A program made the position numbers and the translations under genes. Positions 1-8,755 of a DNA stretch of 64,000 nucleotides are shown here, in pieces. The stretch spans positions 37,391 through 101,390 of the forward strand of contig NZ_SZPX01000009.1 of assembly GCF_005217605.1 (NCBI RefSeq). The letters are read 5' to 3'. This DNA comes from Sulfurimonas crateris. GTDB taxonomy: Bacteria > Campylobacterota > Campylobacteria > Campylobacterales > Sulfurimonadaceae. Position 1 is the first letter of the stretch. Every line of letters begins with the position of its first letter. The notes beneath the pieces were generated by a model, which saw only the letters and a list, made by a program, of their open reading frames with translations, had not been told where the DNA came from and searched no databases.

Positions 1-294
1 TGTACATATTGTGCGCATAGAGTTGCTTCAAGTATGATGCCTGCCTGTGTCGTTGCATGTCCTGTTCAGGCAAATATTTTTGGAGACCTAGATGATCCGA
101 CCTCGAACATCTCTAAGTATATTCAAGTAAATCAAGGCGGAGTTCAAGTTCGTAAACCTGAAAAAGGAACAAATCCTCATCACTACTACGTAGGCGGTGG
201 AAATGTTACTCTTAATCCTCTTGCTTCAGAGAGAGTTGACGGACACTCACTCTTTAACAATATTACAACACTTCCGGTAGGGGGACACCACTAA
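1..294 (+). CDS. 4Fe-4S electron-transfer subunit of a molybdoenzyme (PsrB/DmsB-like), 3' part only
   Basis: The reading frame is open from the first base, so this is the C-terminal end of a gene that starts outside the window. The visible protein begins with a CxxC pair, followed after an Arg-containing spacer by PACVxxCPxxA, the typical cluster-binding pattern of the ferredoxin-like subunits of PsrABC, TtrABC and DmsABC enzymes. Family knowledge says this subunit passes electrons between the NrfD membrane subunit and the molybdenum subunit. The stop TAA shares its last A with the ATG of the next gene, which indicates translational coupling. The visible fragment is 97 residues. The substrate of the enzyme cannot be read from this part. 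Confidence 0.88.
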   Translation, partial: CTYCAHRVASSMMPACVVACPVQANIFGDLDDPTSNISKYIQVNQGGVQVRKPEKGTNPHHYYVGGGNVTLNPLASERVDGHSLFNNITTLPVGGHH

Positions 295-1199
295 TGGCAA
301 TGACACATGAAATTTTAGCAGCAACAAATGCTGTAGTTACATTAGATGCAGCAATCCCTGGGATAGTTTGGCCTTGGCTTGTAACAGTAAATATGTGGGC
401 AAAGAGTATTGGTACCGGTGTTATTTTTATGCTTTTTTTGCTTCTTAGAATGCACCCTGAATCAGTCAAAAATTTAAGACTGCCGACAGCAATAGTTGCA
501 TTTTTATTTATTAATATCTTCTTATTGTTTACATTGGCAGACTTACATCAGCCGTTTAGAATGTGGCATATATTTGTTTACTCTAGTTGGTCATCGGCAA
601 TTGCATGGGGTTCATTTATGGCTTCAGCATTTTTGGGTCTATTGACGCTTCTTGCATTTCTTGCTTATAAGAAAAATAATGAAACATTTGACAAAGTGTT
701 GTTATGGACTACTATTCTTGCGATACCAGTAACGCTATATACTGCTGCTCTTATGGCTCAGTGTACTGCACGTGAACTGTGGCAGATGCCTACAGAGTCG
801 GCTCAAATGATTTTAGCAGCTCTTCTTGCAGGTTCTGCAGCTATGATCTTAATAGGTGGAAACAAACTTTCTGATGAAGCTAAAAATACTTTAGGTGTTG
901 TTTTGGGACTTAGTGCTTTAATGGCATTTATAATCTATATGGCTGAGTATATATTTGGACCGATGAAAGCAGAAGAGATTGCTGCTGTTGTGGGTTATAT
1001 TCAGGGAGACGGACCATACGCTGTAATGTTCTGGTTAGGTCAATGGATGACTTATATCTTACCAATGCTTTTTGTTCTTTTAAGCAGAGCAGGTAAAAGT
1101 GACAGTATTTTAAAGCTAGCGGCAATTTTAGCACTAGTAGGTCTTGCTATAGTTAAGCATGTATGGCTGATTATTCCACAATTATTACCAATGAGTTAG
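294..1199 (+). CDS. NrfD/PsrC-family membrane anchor subunit (quinone-interacting)
   Basis: A 301-residue, strongly hydrophobic protein with about eight predicted membrane helices separated by short polar loops. Size, position between an FeS subunit and a molybdopterin subunit, and helices starting with the segment IPGIVWPWLVTVNMW fit the NrfD/PsrC family, which exchanges electrons with the quinone pool. It overlaps the upstream gene by one base and ends 12 bases before the catalytic subunit gene, so the three genes form one operon in the order B-C-A. That order differs from the A-B-C order of classical psr operons. Function in polysulfide, tetrathionate or another sulfur or oxyanion conversion is inference only. 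Confidence 0.85.
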   Translation: MAMTHEILAATNAVVTLDAAIPGIVWPWLVTVNMWAKSIGTGVIFMLFLLLRMHPESVKNLRLPTAIVAFLFINIFLLFTLADLHQPFRMWHIFVYSSWSSAIAWGSFMASAFLGLLTLLAFLAYKKNNETFDKVLLWTTILAIPVTLYTAALMAQCTARELWQMPTESAQMILAALLAGSAAMILIGGNKLSDEAKNTLGVVLGLSALMAFIIYMAEYIFGPMKAEEIAAVVGYIQGDGPYAVMFWLGQWMTYILPMLFVLLSRAGKSDSILKLAAILALVGLAIVKHVWLIIPQLLPMS

Positions 1200-1211
1200 G
1201 GAGAAATATTA

Positions 1212-4200
1212 ATGTATTTAGAAAGTAGAAGAACATTTTTAAAAGGTGCCGCATTTACTGTTGCAGGTGCCTCGATTGCAAAAGGTGTGTTTACGGCTGA
1301 TGCTATTGCCGACTCGGTTAGTGATAGTAAATTTACAAACACTCCAGACTCTTTATCATTTTACCCTCCTATGAGCGAGTGGGATGACTTTAAAGAGCTA
1401 GATGGAGATGATTGGAAAAGAGGCGGTATAGATCGCCATGGTGTAAGAAGCACTTCAAATCCTGAAGGTATAGAAGTTAATGATTATGCAATCGTTCCTA
1501 CTGCATGTTCAAACTGTGAGGCATCTTGTGGTTTAACTGCATGGATTGATAAGAAGACTTTTACAGTTAAAAAGTATATGGGTAATCCTCTGCACCCAGC
1601 ATCTCGTGGACGTAACTGTGCAAAAGGTTATGCAACTCAGTCTCAGATGTATGATCCTGATCGTATTGCATTTCCACTAAAGCGTGCTCCTGGTTCTGCT
1701 CGTGGTGAAGGTAAGTGGATCCGTACTACTTGGGATGAGGCGATGACAACGATCGGTAAGAAGATGCATGATGCTATAGCAGTGGGTGATGAGCTCTCTA
1801 AAAAATCATGTATGTTCCACGTCGGTCGTCCGAATGAGAACGGATTTACGGGTCAGGTATGGTCTACAATAGGTCAAGACTGTTTTAACTCACATACAAA
1901 TATCTGTTCATCAAATGGTAGAACGCCAACAATTCAGTGGGCAAATGATGACAGAATATCTCCGGATTGGGCTAATGCAAAGCTAATCTTTCTTAACTCT
2001 TCGCATGCGGCTGATGCAGGTCACTACTTCCAGCAGTCAGCATCATTTATAGCAGATGCTAGAGCTAAGGGTGCAAAGATGGTCGTAATGGACCCGCGTC
2101 TATCTAACTCGGCAGGTATGGCTGATCTTTGGATTGCTGCATGGCCAGGAACTGAACCTGTAATATATCTCTACCTTGTTCAAAGAATTTTGAGTGAAGG
2201 TAAAGTCGACAAAGAATTTGTTAGAAGATGGTTAAACTGGGAAGTTTTCTTAGATAACAAAAAATATATGGAGTTTATGGTCAGCAAAGGATATATTTCC
2301 AAGGTTCCATCAGATGATGATTTTGATTCATTCTTAGATGTTTTAAAAGAGCTTTACGCTCCATTTACTTTAGATTATGCTGTAAAAGAGACACACGTTC
2401 CTGCCTATAAGCTAGAGAAACTTTACGATATGTTTATCTGGGCTGGAACAGCAGTTTCTACCTACTTTTGGAGAGCTGCAGCGGCAGGAAACCGCGGTGG
2501 ATGGATGAGTGGACGTGCTGGTTATCTTCCTCTAGCCCTTCGTGGAGCTATTGGACCTGAGGGTGGTACGTTCTTTCACCACTGGCACGTTATCTCTGTC
2601 GGTGGAAAAGGCGGAAGCGCAACAATAGGTCAAGGTAAACGTGGAGCAGATGTTCCAAAAATCGATGTTTATAACGAACTTTCATGGCCGCCTGAATGGC
2701 CTCTTTCTACTTATGAACTATCTTACCTTCTACCGCACCTTCTTGCAGATAAGAAGTGGCAGAAGAAGTGGATAGACAAAGGTCTTAATGTTCCACAGAA
2801 ACTTGCAGTTTGGATTCCTCGTATGTACAATCCTGTATGGATCAATCCGGATGGATTTAGATGGATAGATACAATAAAAGATGAGTCTAAAATGGAGCTT
2901 ACTATGAATCTCTCTCCTGTATGGTCAGAGACTAACTGGTATGTGGATTATATTCTGCCTGTTGGTCTTGCAGGTGAGAGACACGATCAGCACTCAGAAG
3001 CTACAATGCCTGCACGTTGGACATCTTTCCGTCAGCCTGTTATGAGAGTTGCTTTAGAGAAAGCTGGATGGAAGCCTAAAAACCCTAACCGTGCTACTTT
3101 AGAAGCTCACATAAAAGCTGGTCTTGGAGAAGTTTGGGAAGAGAATGAGTTCTGGTTTGATATGTGTGTTAACTATATAGATCCAAAAGGCGAGCTCTAT
3201 TTAGATGAGTCAAAAACTAAAACTATCAAGTCTATGTGGGAGTCTAAAAAGAACCCAGGTAAGCCTGTTACTATCGCTGAGTGGTATGATGCTGCGTTTG
3301 GTGACAACTTGCCAAACCTTAAAGCGACTGCTACATCTGATGATAGATATAAAAACTCTGAATTCCCTGTATATGAGTATATGAGAGATTATGGTGCATG
3401 GATGGAAGAGAACAATATCTATTCAGCACAAGAGCGTGAAATAGTTGACGATGGTCAAAACTACATCTCTCACGGACATAAATACAGTAAAAAAGATGTA
3501 ACTATCGATAAGAGAACAGGTGTTATGAGTGCTAACTCTCACGGTAAGAAAAAATCTATCGGTATTGTTGTTGACGGTAAGAAGATGGAAGGTTTTGCGA
3601 CGCTTGATAAAAAGCTTGACTTCTTCTGTGAGTGGCTTGCAGATGACTGGAAGTGGCCGGAGTACGCTATTCCATTCTATCCAAGAAATGAGCAAGAGAA
3701 GAAAGAGATGGAGCACATCGTATCGCATGTAAATCACTCTTATATGACTGAGAAGAACTCTTATGCATTAAATACCGTATTTAGATTACCGTATAACATT
3801 CATACACGTTCTGCAAACTCTAAGCACTTGATGGAGATCTCACAGAACCACGATCCGATCTGGATATCAACTCCAGATGCTGCACGTCAAGGTTTCAAGC
3901 GCGGTGATGCAATACGTGTTAGAATCGTAGACAGTTTAACTGGCCTTGAGTCTGGTTATTTTGTAGCTATGGCAATTCCAACAGAGGGTGTTCTTCCAGG
4001 TACACTTGCTTGTTCACACCACGGCGGAAGATGGAAGCTTGTAAACTCTGTAAGCATCCCTAACGGTGTTACAGATGGAAAAGTTGACTCTCAGCCGGTT
4101 GCTAGAAATATGAACGATCCTAAGTTTATGGCTCACTCACCTGAGAATGCAGGTAGAGAAGGCGGACAGATCAAGATCGAGGACTATAACGGAAACGGCG

Positions 4201-4628
4201 GCTTAAACAGCTTCGGTGTACCTACTGCTGAACTTCAAATGGATGGCAAAGAGGGTAAACTCAAATATGTTGACGGAATCAAACCTTTCCACTCAGATAG
4301 ATTTGCAGACTATAATAAAGATAGTGCAAATATCTGGTGGGATGGTCTTAGCGGTTCATGGCAAAATGCTGTTGCTGCTCCGCATCCTGACCCTATCTCT
4401 GGTATGCACTGCTGGCACCAAAAAGTAATTTTAGAGCCTGCGCAAGCCGGTGATAAGATCGGTGATATATTTGTAAATTATGACAATAACTTCAAAGTTT
4501 ATGAGGGTTGGAGAGATCAGCTGACTCGTGGACTTGATGAAAACTCTACGCTTCGTCGTCCAGAGCACATCAAGCGTCCTTGGGTACCTCTATCTCACAA
4601 AGCATACGCTGTTAAGATCAGCAAGTAA
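1212..4628 (+). CDS. Tat-exported molybdopterin oxidoreductase catalytic subunit (CISM family, PsrA/TtrA/SoeA-like)
   Basis: A 1138-residue protein. The N-terminus carries a clear twin-arginine signal (SRRTFLK at residues 5-11, then a hydrophobic Ala/Gly-rich stretch), so the enzyme should be periplasmic. An N-terminal 4Fe-4S site is formed by C99, C102, C106 and C136, and a Cys at about residue 232 (in TNICSSNGR) sits where the family's Mo-ligating residue lies. The C-terminal third (HDPIWIS onward) resembles the molydopterin dinucleotide-binding domain. The protein is long for PsrA or PhsA (about 750-800) and nearer TtrA or SoeA in size; the extra length lies in the middle, around residues 640-830. 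Substrate unknown. It is followed directly by a hairpin terminator. Confidence 0.85.
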   Translation: MYLESRRTFLKGAAFTVAGASIAKGVFTADAIADSVSDSKFTNTPDSLSFYPPMSEWDDFKELDGDDWKRGGIDRHGVRSTSNPEGIEVNDYAIVPTACSNCEASCGLTAWIDKKTFTVKKYMGNPLHPASRGRNCAKGYATQSQMYDPDRIAFPLKRAPGSARGEGKWIRTTWDEAMTTIGKKMHDAIAVGDELSKKSCMFHVGRPNENGFTGQVWSTIGQDCFNSHTNICSSNGRTPTIQWANDDRISPDWANAKLIFLNSSHAADAGHYFQQSASFIADARAKGAKMVVMDPRLSNSAGMADLWIAAWPGTEPVIYLYLVQRILSEGKVDKEFVRRWLNWEVFLDNKKYMEFMVSKGYISKVPSDDDFDSFLDVLKELYAPFTLDYAVKETHVPAYKLEKLYDMFIWAGTAVSTYFWRAAAAGNRGGWMSGRAGYLPLALRGAIGPEGGTFFHHWHVISVGGKGGSATIGQGKRGADVPKIDVYNELSWPPEWPLSTYELSYLLPHLLADKKWQKKWIDKGLNVPQKLAVWIPRMYNPVWINPDGFRWIDTIKDESKMELTMNLSPVWSETNWYVDYILPVGLAGERHDQHSEATMPARWTSFRQPVMRVALEKAGWKPKNPNRATLEAHIKAGLGEVWEENEFWFDMCVNYIDPKGELYLDESKTKTIKSMWESKKNPGKPVTIAEWYDAAFGDNLPNLKATATSDDRYKNSEFPVYEYMRDYGAWMEENNIYSAQEREIVDDGQNYISHGHKYSKKDVTIDKRTGVMSANSHGKKKSIGIVVDGKKMEGFATLDKKLDFFCEWLADDWKWPEYAIPFYPRNEQEKKEMEHIVSHVNHSYMTEKNSYALNTVFRLPYNIHTRSANSKHLMEISQNHDPIWISTPDAARQGFKRGDAIRVRIVDSLTGLESGYFVAMAIPTEGVLPGTLACSHHGGRWKLVNSVSIPNGVTDGKVDSQPVARNMNDPKFMAHSPENAGREGGQIKIEDYNGNGGLNSFGVPTAELQMDGKEGKLKYVDGIKPFHSDRFADYNKDSANIWWDGLSGSWQNAVAAPHPDPISGMHCWHQKVILEPAQAGDKIGDIFVNYDNNFKVYEGWRDQLTRGLDENSTLRRPEHIKRPWVPLSHKAYAVKISK

Positions 4629-4636
4629 GAAACTCT

Positions 4637-4660
4637 ATAAAGCCTCCTTTGAGGCTTTAT
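4637..4660 (+). terminator. Hairpin terminator after the molybdoenzyme operon
   Basis: A perfect 10-bp stem (ATAAAGCCTC / GAGGCTTTAT) with a CTTT loop starts 8 bases after the stop codon of the catalytic subunit. A T-rich stretch follows within about 15 bases. The next gene lies on the other strand, so the stem could serve both directions. Confidence 0.75.
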
Positions 4661-4712
4661 AATTTAATAACACTTTTTATTCTAGAAACAAAAATATCAA
4701 ACTAACAAAACT

Positions 4713-5219
4713 TTATAATCCTGCCAGCCACATCCTTATCCATAAACCTATAGTAGTCGTATAACCGACTTCGCTAAAGAGCTCATTACCATCTTTGTCG
4801 TAAATAATAGTAGTAGGGAAGACAGAAACGCTATATCTTTGAGTTATATACCCATTGCTGTCGTTTATAGTTTTAAATGTAAGATCACGGCTTTTTAAAT
4901 ACTCTTGTATCTCTTCACCGCTGCCTGATTTAAGAGCGATTGTTAAGACATTAAAACTCTTTGATATTGTCTCTATGTTTTGAGCTTCTGCTTTGCATGT
5001 AGGGCACCAAGAGGCCCAGAAGTGTAGTAGTATTGGTTCATTATTAGGCACTTTATATATGCTGCCATCTAAGAGAGTGATCTCTTTGAGATCAATAGGC
5101 TCTTTGTTCAGACTGTTGCTTCTGTGGAAGCTTAATATGTTTGCAAATATTGCCATTACTATAATAAAAAGAAGAATCTCTTTTATGTATTTTATAAGTT
5201 TATGCTTTGTTAAGTCCAT
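4713..5219 (-). CDS. TlpA/ScsD-like membrane-anchored thioredoxin-fold protein
   Basis: 168 residues. One N-terminal membrane helix (about residues 12-30, rich in Ile/Leu) anchors a thioredoxin-fold domain. The active-site motif WCPTC is at about residues 71-75 within FWASWCPTCKAEA, and a cis-Pro motif VFPTT follows near residue 134. Such proteins act as periplasmic thiol-disulfide reductases or oxidoreductases. It lies 14 bases downstream of the phosphate transporter gene on the same strand and may be cotranscribed with it. Its partner is not evident; cytochrome c maturation or copper resistance roles are only possibilities. Confidence 0.85.
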   Translation of the reverse strand: MDLTKHKLIKYIKEILLFIIVMAIFANILSFHRSNSLNKEPIDLKEITLLDGSIYKVPNNEPILLHFWASWCPTCKAEAQNIETISKSFNVLTIALKSGSGEEIQEYLKSRDLTFKTINDSNGYITQRYSVSVFPTTIIYDKDGNELFSEVGYTTTIGLWIRMWLAGL

Positions 5220-5233
5220 ATACTATAGCTTTA

Positions 5234-6883
5234 TTAAAGCATAATTCCTCTTATTGTAAAAAATAACATTCCCGCAAGGACAGCAGTGGCAGGCACAGTA
5301 ATAAGCCATGCAGCAACAATTTTCTTAATCGCGTCTCTTCTTACGTATTGGATCTTTTTAGCTTTTTTGATGCTCTTTTTGGTTGATTTTATAATCTTTT
5401 TCTCATTCGCTATAAGTTTATAGAGCTCTGCAATTCTTGTATAGTCACCTTGAGACTTCTCATCTTTTTCTTCGAGTGCTTTTAGTTCATGTTCATAAGC
5501 GCTTTTTGTCAGTTTCTCATCTTCTATAGAGAGTATATCATCCTCTATAGTATGATTTTTTTCATCTTTTGCATAAAGCCACTCTCTTAAGAAACCGACA
5601 CCAAAGACACCTCCTATAGCTATATGCGTAGAGCTTACAGGTAGACCAAGTTGAGAAGCTATAATAACGGTAATAGAAGCGGCCATGGCAATTGAAAAAG
5701 CTCTTATTTGATCCAAGTCTGTTATTTCGGTTCCGACAGTCTTGATCAATCCTGGACCGTATAGTGCCAAACCAAGAGCAATTCCAAAAGCCCCAACTGC
5801 CATAACCCAAAGTGGGATAGAAGCGGCTGATGATACACCTCCGTTAACAACTGCATCGTTAATTGCCGCTAATGGCCCAATTGCGTTTGCAACATCGTTT
5901 GCACCGTGAGCAAAACTAAGAAGTGCAGCTGCAAAAATAAGTGGAATGGTAAATAGTGTATTTACAGACTCTCTAGAGTTTTGAAGAGCTGTGGTATTTG
6001 AGCCGACTCTCTTTTTTACAAACATATATACCAAAATTGCAACTACCAGACCTATCATAGATGCGGTTGTAAATGATGGTTTTTGCGTAATCTCAAGCGA
6101 TATCAGAGGCAGAGCGTTGAGGAGTTCAAGTATGTTTGGCCAGATATGTTTAACACCCTTTAGTATAAGGTATGTAACAAATGCCCAAGACATAATTGCT
6201 ACAAAGATAGGAACATATCTTTTTGCAGCCTCGATCTTGTCATCTTTAAAGACGATCGATTTTTTAATAGCAAAAAGGAAAGCTGCAGCGATAACGCCGC
6301 CCAAAACAGGAGAGATCACCCATGATGCAACTATGCCTCCCATTGTACCCCAGTTAACTATGCTGACTCCTGCTGCCGCGATCCCGGCGCCCATAACGCC
6401 TCCTACTATGGAGTGTGTCGTAGATACCGGTGCTTTCATCATAGTGGCAAAATTAAGCCATAGCGCAGCTGCAAGAAGAGCTGCCATCATAGCCCATATA
6501 AAAGGATCAGGATTTCCGCCAAAAGCTGAGATGTCGATAATCCCGTTTTTGATAGTTTTAACAACGTCACCGCCGGCAATAAGTGCGCCTGCAGCTTCGA
6601 AAATTGCAGCGATAATAATAGCAGTAGTAAGGGTAAGCGCTTTTGCTCCAACGGCAGGACTGACGTTGTTGGCAACATCATTAGCCCCTATGTTCATAGC
6701 CATATATGCGCCGATCAGTGCTGCTACGGCAAGAAATAGGTTGTTAGAGACTCCGCCGTTACTTAAAAAACTAAATGTCAAAACTCCTATCATAAAAAAT
6801 AGGGCAAAACCGAGTCTTGTGAAATCTGTCGCACTCTTTTTAAGTGCCTGCTTTTGAATTTTATCGACAGTACGAATTTCCAT
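5234..6883 (-). CDS. pit: PiT-family inorganic phosphate transporter
   Basis: 549 residues with two homologous halves typical of PiT transporters: GANDVANNVSPAVG near residue 66 and GANDVANAIGPLAA near residue 327. The matching PVSTTHSIVGG and PVSSTHIAIGG motifs follow in each half near residues 152 and 421. It should import phosphate (as a metal-phosphate complex) driven by H+ or Na+. Unusual is a highly charged, Lys/Glu-rich, probably cytoplasmic segment of roughly 75 residues before the last membrane helix. No phoU-like DUF47 gene, a frequent PiT partner, is next to it. Confidence 0.93.
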   Translation of the reverse strand: MEIRTVDKIQKQALKKSATDFTRLGFALFFMIGVLTFSFLSNGGVSNNLFLAVAALIGAYMAMNIGANDVANNVSPAVGAKALTLTTAIIIAAIFEAAGALIAGGDVVKTIKNGIIDISAFGGNPDPFIWAMMAALLAAALWLNFATMMKAPVSTTHSIVGGVMGAGIAAAGVSIVNWGTMGGIVASWVISPVLGGVIAAAFLFAIKKSIVFKDDKIEAAKRYVPIFVAIMSWAFVTYLILKGVKHIWPNILELLNALPLISLEITQKPSFTTASMIGLVVAILVYMFVKKRVGSNTTALQNSRESVNTLFTIPLIFAAALLSFAHGANDVANAIGPLAAINDAVVNGGVSSAASIPLWVMAVGAFGIALGLALYGPGLIKTVGTEITDLDQIRAFSIAMAASITVIIASQLGLPVSSTHIAIGGVFGVGFLREWLYAKDEKNHTIEDDILSIEDEKLTKSAYEHELKALEEKDEKSQGDYTRIAELYKLIANEKKIIKSTKKSIKKAKKIQYVRRDAIKKIVAAWLITVPATAVLAGMLFFTIRGIML

Positions 6884-6946
6884 TAAATGCCTTTTTATTG
6901 ATGGTGCAATTATATTGTAAAATTAATTATAGAATAATTACAATGT

Positions 6947-7486
6947 CTATTTTATGTAGGCTTTGAAAATCTTCTGTTCTTCAATTGGTCTGTCACCGCC
7001 GGCTCTTCCAGTTGTTGCAACACTTTGAAGTCTTTCTATAACTACCATTGATTGTGCAGTTGCTTGACCAAATATCGTATGTCTTCCGTTTAACCATGGA
7101 GTTGGAGCCGTTGTTATAAAAAACTGACTGCCGTTTGTGTGAGGGCCTCTGTTTGCCATAGCCAAAATGCCGGCTCTGTCAAACATTTTATTTGTAAACT
7201 CATCTTTGAAGTCCTCCTTCCAGATGCTCTCACCGCCTCTGCCTGTGCCTGTTGGATCTCCGCCTTGAATCATAAAGTCTCTGATAATACGGTGAAAAAC
7301 AACACCGTCGTAATAGCCGTTTTTTACATGTGTTAAAAAATTCTCAACTGCCAGAGGTGCGATATCAGGGAACAGTCTAAGCTCAATTGCTCCTTGAGTT
7401 GTCTCTAAAACAACATGGGGTTCACTACTTTGTGCACTAAGGTTCAGTGAAAAAAGCGTAAGTAAAATAAGTAGAATTTTTTTCAT
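6947..7486 (-). CDS. ppiA: Secreted cyclophilin-type peptidyl-prolyl cis-trans isomerase
   Basis: 179 residues. The first about 19 residues form a Sec signal peptide (MKKILLILL, then SLNLSAQ). The mature part is a compact cyclophilin domain with the signature FHRIIRDFMIQGGDPTGTG containing the catalytic Arg, and later NGSQFFITTAPTPWLNGRHT. It should isomerise prolyl bonds during folding of periplasmic proteins. A good ribosome-binding site (AAGGAG) lies just upstream of the ATG. It stands alone on the minus strand between the transporter and the HU gene. The ppiA rather than ppiB symbol follows from the signal peptide. Confidence 0.92.
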   Translation of the reverse strand: MKKILLILLTLFSLNLSAQSSEPHVVLETTQGAIELRLFPDIAPLAVENFLTHVKNGYYDGVVFHRIIRDFMIQGGDPTGTGRGGESIWKEDFKDEFTNKMFDRAGILAMANRGPHTNGSQFFITTAPTPWLNGRHTIFGQATAQSMVVIERLQSVATTGRAGGDRPIEEQKIFKAYIK

Positions 7487-7614
7487 TCTATCTCCTTTTG
7501 TATGATAGTAATATTGTATCTATTTTTATTGAAATTTAAAACGATGACAGAATATTTGTTTAGAGATCGATTATATAGTGTGTTTAAATAGAAAGAAGTA
7601 TATTTTAGAAGAGA

Positions 7615-7641
7615 TTTGCCGCAAAACAAATTTGCGGCAAA
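7615..7641 (-). terminator. Hairpin terminator downstream of the HU gene
   Basis: A perfect 11-bp inverted repeat (TTTGCCGCAAA / TTTGCGGCAAA) with a five-base loop begins 9 bases beyond the HU stop codon on the minus strand. A T-rich stretch follows but there is no clean U-run. Confidence 0.65.
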
Positions 7642-7649
7642 ATGAGGTC

Positions 7650-7934
7650 TTATTTACCAGCAGCAACGCGGTCTTTAAGACCTTTGCCAGCTTTAAATTT
7701 AGGAACCATCTTGTCTTTAGTAGTATAAGTCTTGCTTGTACCAGGAACTTTACCACTTTTTCCTTTTTGTAGTGAAGCACTAAAGCTTCCGAAACCTACA
7801 AGAGAAACATCTTCTTTTTTTACTAATGCAGACGCTACTGCATCTGTAAATGCTCTGATAGCTGCTTCAGCTTCAACTTTAGTTTTGTAATTACCGCTTG
7901 CTTGCACTAGTTCAACGAATTGAGCTTTATTCAT
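7650..7934 (-). CDS. hup: HU-family nucleoid DNA-binding protein
   Basis: 94 residues when started at the ATG at 7934 (MNKAQFVELV). An in-frame ATG 39 bases further upstream exists, but the start at 7934 matches the family N-terminus and has an AAGGGT ribosome-binding site 7 bases ahead. The HU signature GFGSFSASLQKGKSGKVPG is present; the intercalating Pro of the arm is kept in KVPGTSKTY. HU dimers bend and compact DNA. The gene is followed by a strong hairpin. It appears to be monocistronic. Confidence 0.93.
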   Translation of the reverse strand: MNKAQFVELVQASGNYKTKVEAEAAIRAFTDAVASALVKKEDVSLVGFGSFSASLQKGKSGKVPGTSKTYTTKDKMVPKFKAGKGLKDRVAAGK

Positions 7935-8029
7935 AAATCTACCCTTGAATTTATAAAGATTTTCCGAAACCACATAGCTCTAAAATATAATTTTAAAGTT
8001 ACGCAATTCAGCTACAGACACTTTATAGT

Positions 8030-8263
8030 TTATTTGCTTAAAGATTTCTTCTTTTTATCTAAAAATGATAAAAAATGTGAACTTTTTCTCTTTTTTAGTC
8101 CAAATTTTGCACGTTTTAGTAGTTTTGAGAGAACACTGCTGATCTCATCAGCTATAATAAAAGAGGATAATTCTTTTAGTTTTTTGTATTTATTATTGCC
8201 TGTATGTATGGATAAAAATACATCTTCTAAAGCATCTTTTTCTTGTTTTGTCAGTGTACTCAT
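8030..8263 (-). CDS. Small basic hypothetical protein downstream of an XRE regulator
   Basis: 77 residues, not recognised. The C-terminal half is very Lys-rich (KRAKFGLKKRKSSH and LDKKKKSLSK), the N-terminal half is acidic and probably helical. It starts 4 bases after the stop of the XRE-type gene, so the two are very likely cotranscribed. Tight coupling to a regulator suggests a joint role, but nothing in the sequence shows which. A longer antisense frame covers the same region and is taken as a shadow. Confidence 0.6.
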   Translation of the reverse strand: MSTLTKQEKDALEDVFLSIHTGNNKYKKLKELSSFIIADEISSVLSKLLKRAKFGLKKRKSSHFLSFLDKKKKSLSK

Positions 8264-8267
8264 AATC

Positions 8268-8507
8268 TCAATCCTTAAGTTTGTTTATTTTTCTTACTGC
8301 TCTAATGATCTCATCGTCTTCTAGTCTGCCCAACATCTCCATTACAGTAATAGCAGCTTGAGGCTTGGCACGTCCCAGCTTCCAATCCTGATATGTACGC
8401 ATAGATATCCCAAATGAATCAGCCATATCTTTAAGAGATATTTTCTTTCCATTGTTTTGAGACTCTAGTGAGTTATGAAGAATATTAAACAGGTCATTAA
8501 TTTGCAT
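8268..8507 (-). CDS. XRE-type helix-turn-helix protein
   Basis: 79 residues from the ATG at 8507 (MQINDLFNILHNS); a start at 8546 would add 13 residues without a better ribosome-binding site. The central part LKDMADSFGISMRTYQDWKLG has the helix-turn-helix pattern of XRE/Cro-like DNA-binding domains, followed by KPQAAITVMEML. It forms a two-gene operon with the small basic protein. The upstream 200 bases contain repeated short words that could be binding sites. Target genes are unknown; autoregulation is the simplest guess. Confidence 0.65.
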   Translation of the reverse strand: MQINDLFNILHNSLESQNNGKKISLKDMADSFGISMRTYQDWKLGRAKPQAAITVMEMLGRLEDDEIIRAVRKINKLKD

Positions 8508-8516
8508 AAGAGATTG

Positions 8517-8694
8517 TACGGAATAAATACTTAAATATACATTCAATTATAATAAAAACACGTAATATATTCTTTTATATAAATTAAATTATATAAAATA
8601 CAACTTTAAGTATATATTTAAATATTTAAAAATTATATAATATACGGAATACCGTGTGAAATTTACATTGAAAAATCTTCTAACTTTAAGTATA
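8517..8694. promoter_or_regulatory. AT-rich region with repeated words upstream of the XRE operon
   Basis: This gene-free stretch is extremely AT-rich. It contains TACGGAATA at 8517-8525 and again at 8643-8651 (there as part of the palindrome ACGGAATACCGT). The 13-mer AACTTTAAGTATA occurs at 8602-8614 and 8682-8694, and a near match to its core lies inverted at 8527-8536. These could be operators of the adjacent XRE-type protein. This is a visual pattern only. Confidence 0.4.
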
Positions 8695-8755
8695 AATAAG
8701 AAACTAGGAGATTGAAAAAAAAATGAGAAGAGAAGAGAGAGTGTGCTAAAGAGAG

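Noticed and set aside
5991..6857. Long open frame (288 codons) antisense to the phosphate transporter
   Set aside because: It is the reverse of a clearly conserved PiT gene; its Ala/Ile/Thr-rich composition mirrors the hydrophobic sense codons, and it shows no family motif.
7920..8324. Plus-strand open frame over the 77-residue gene and XRE end
   Set aside because: It overlaps hup's start region, has no ribosome-binding site and reads as the low-complexity reverse of Lys-rich codons. The minus-strand pair has tight operon spacing.
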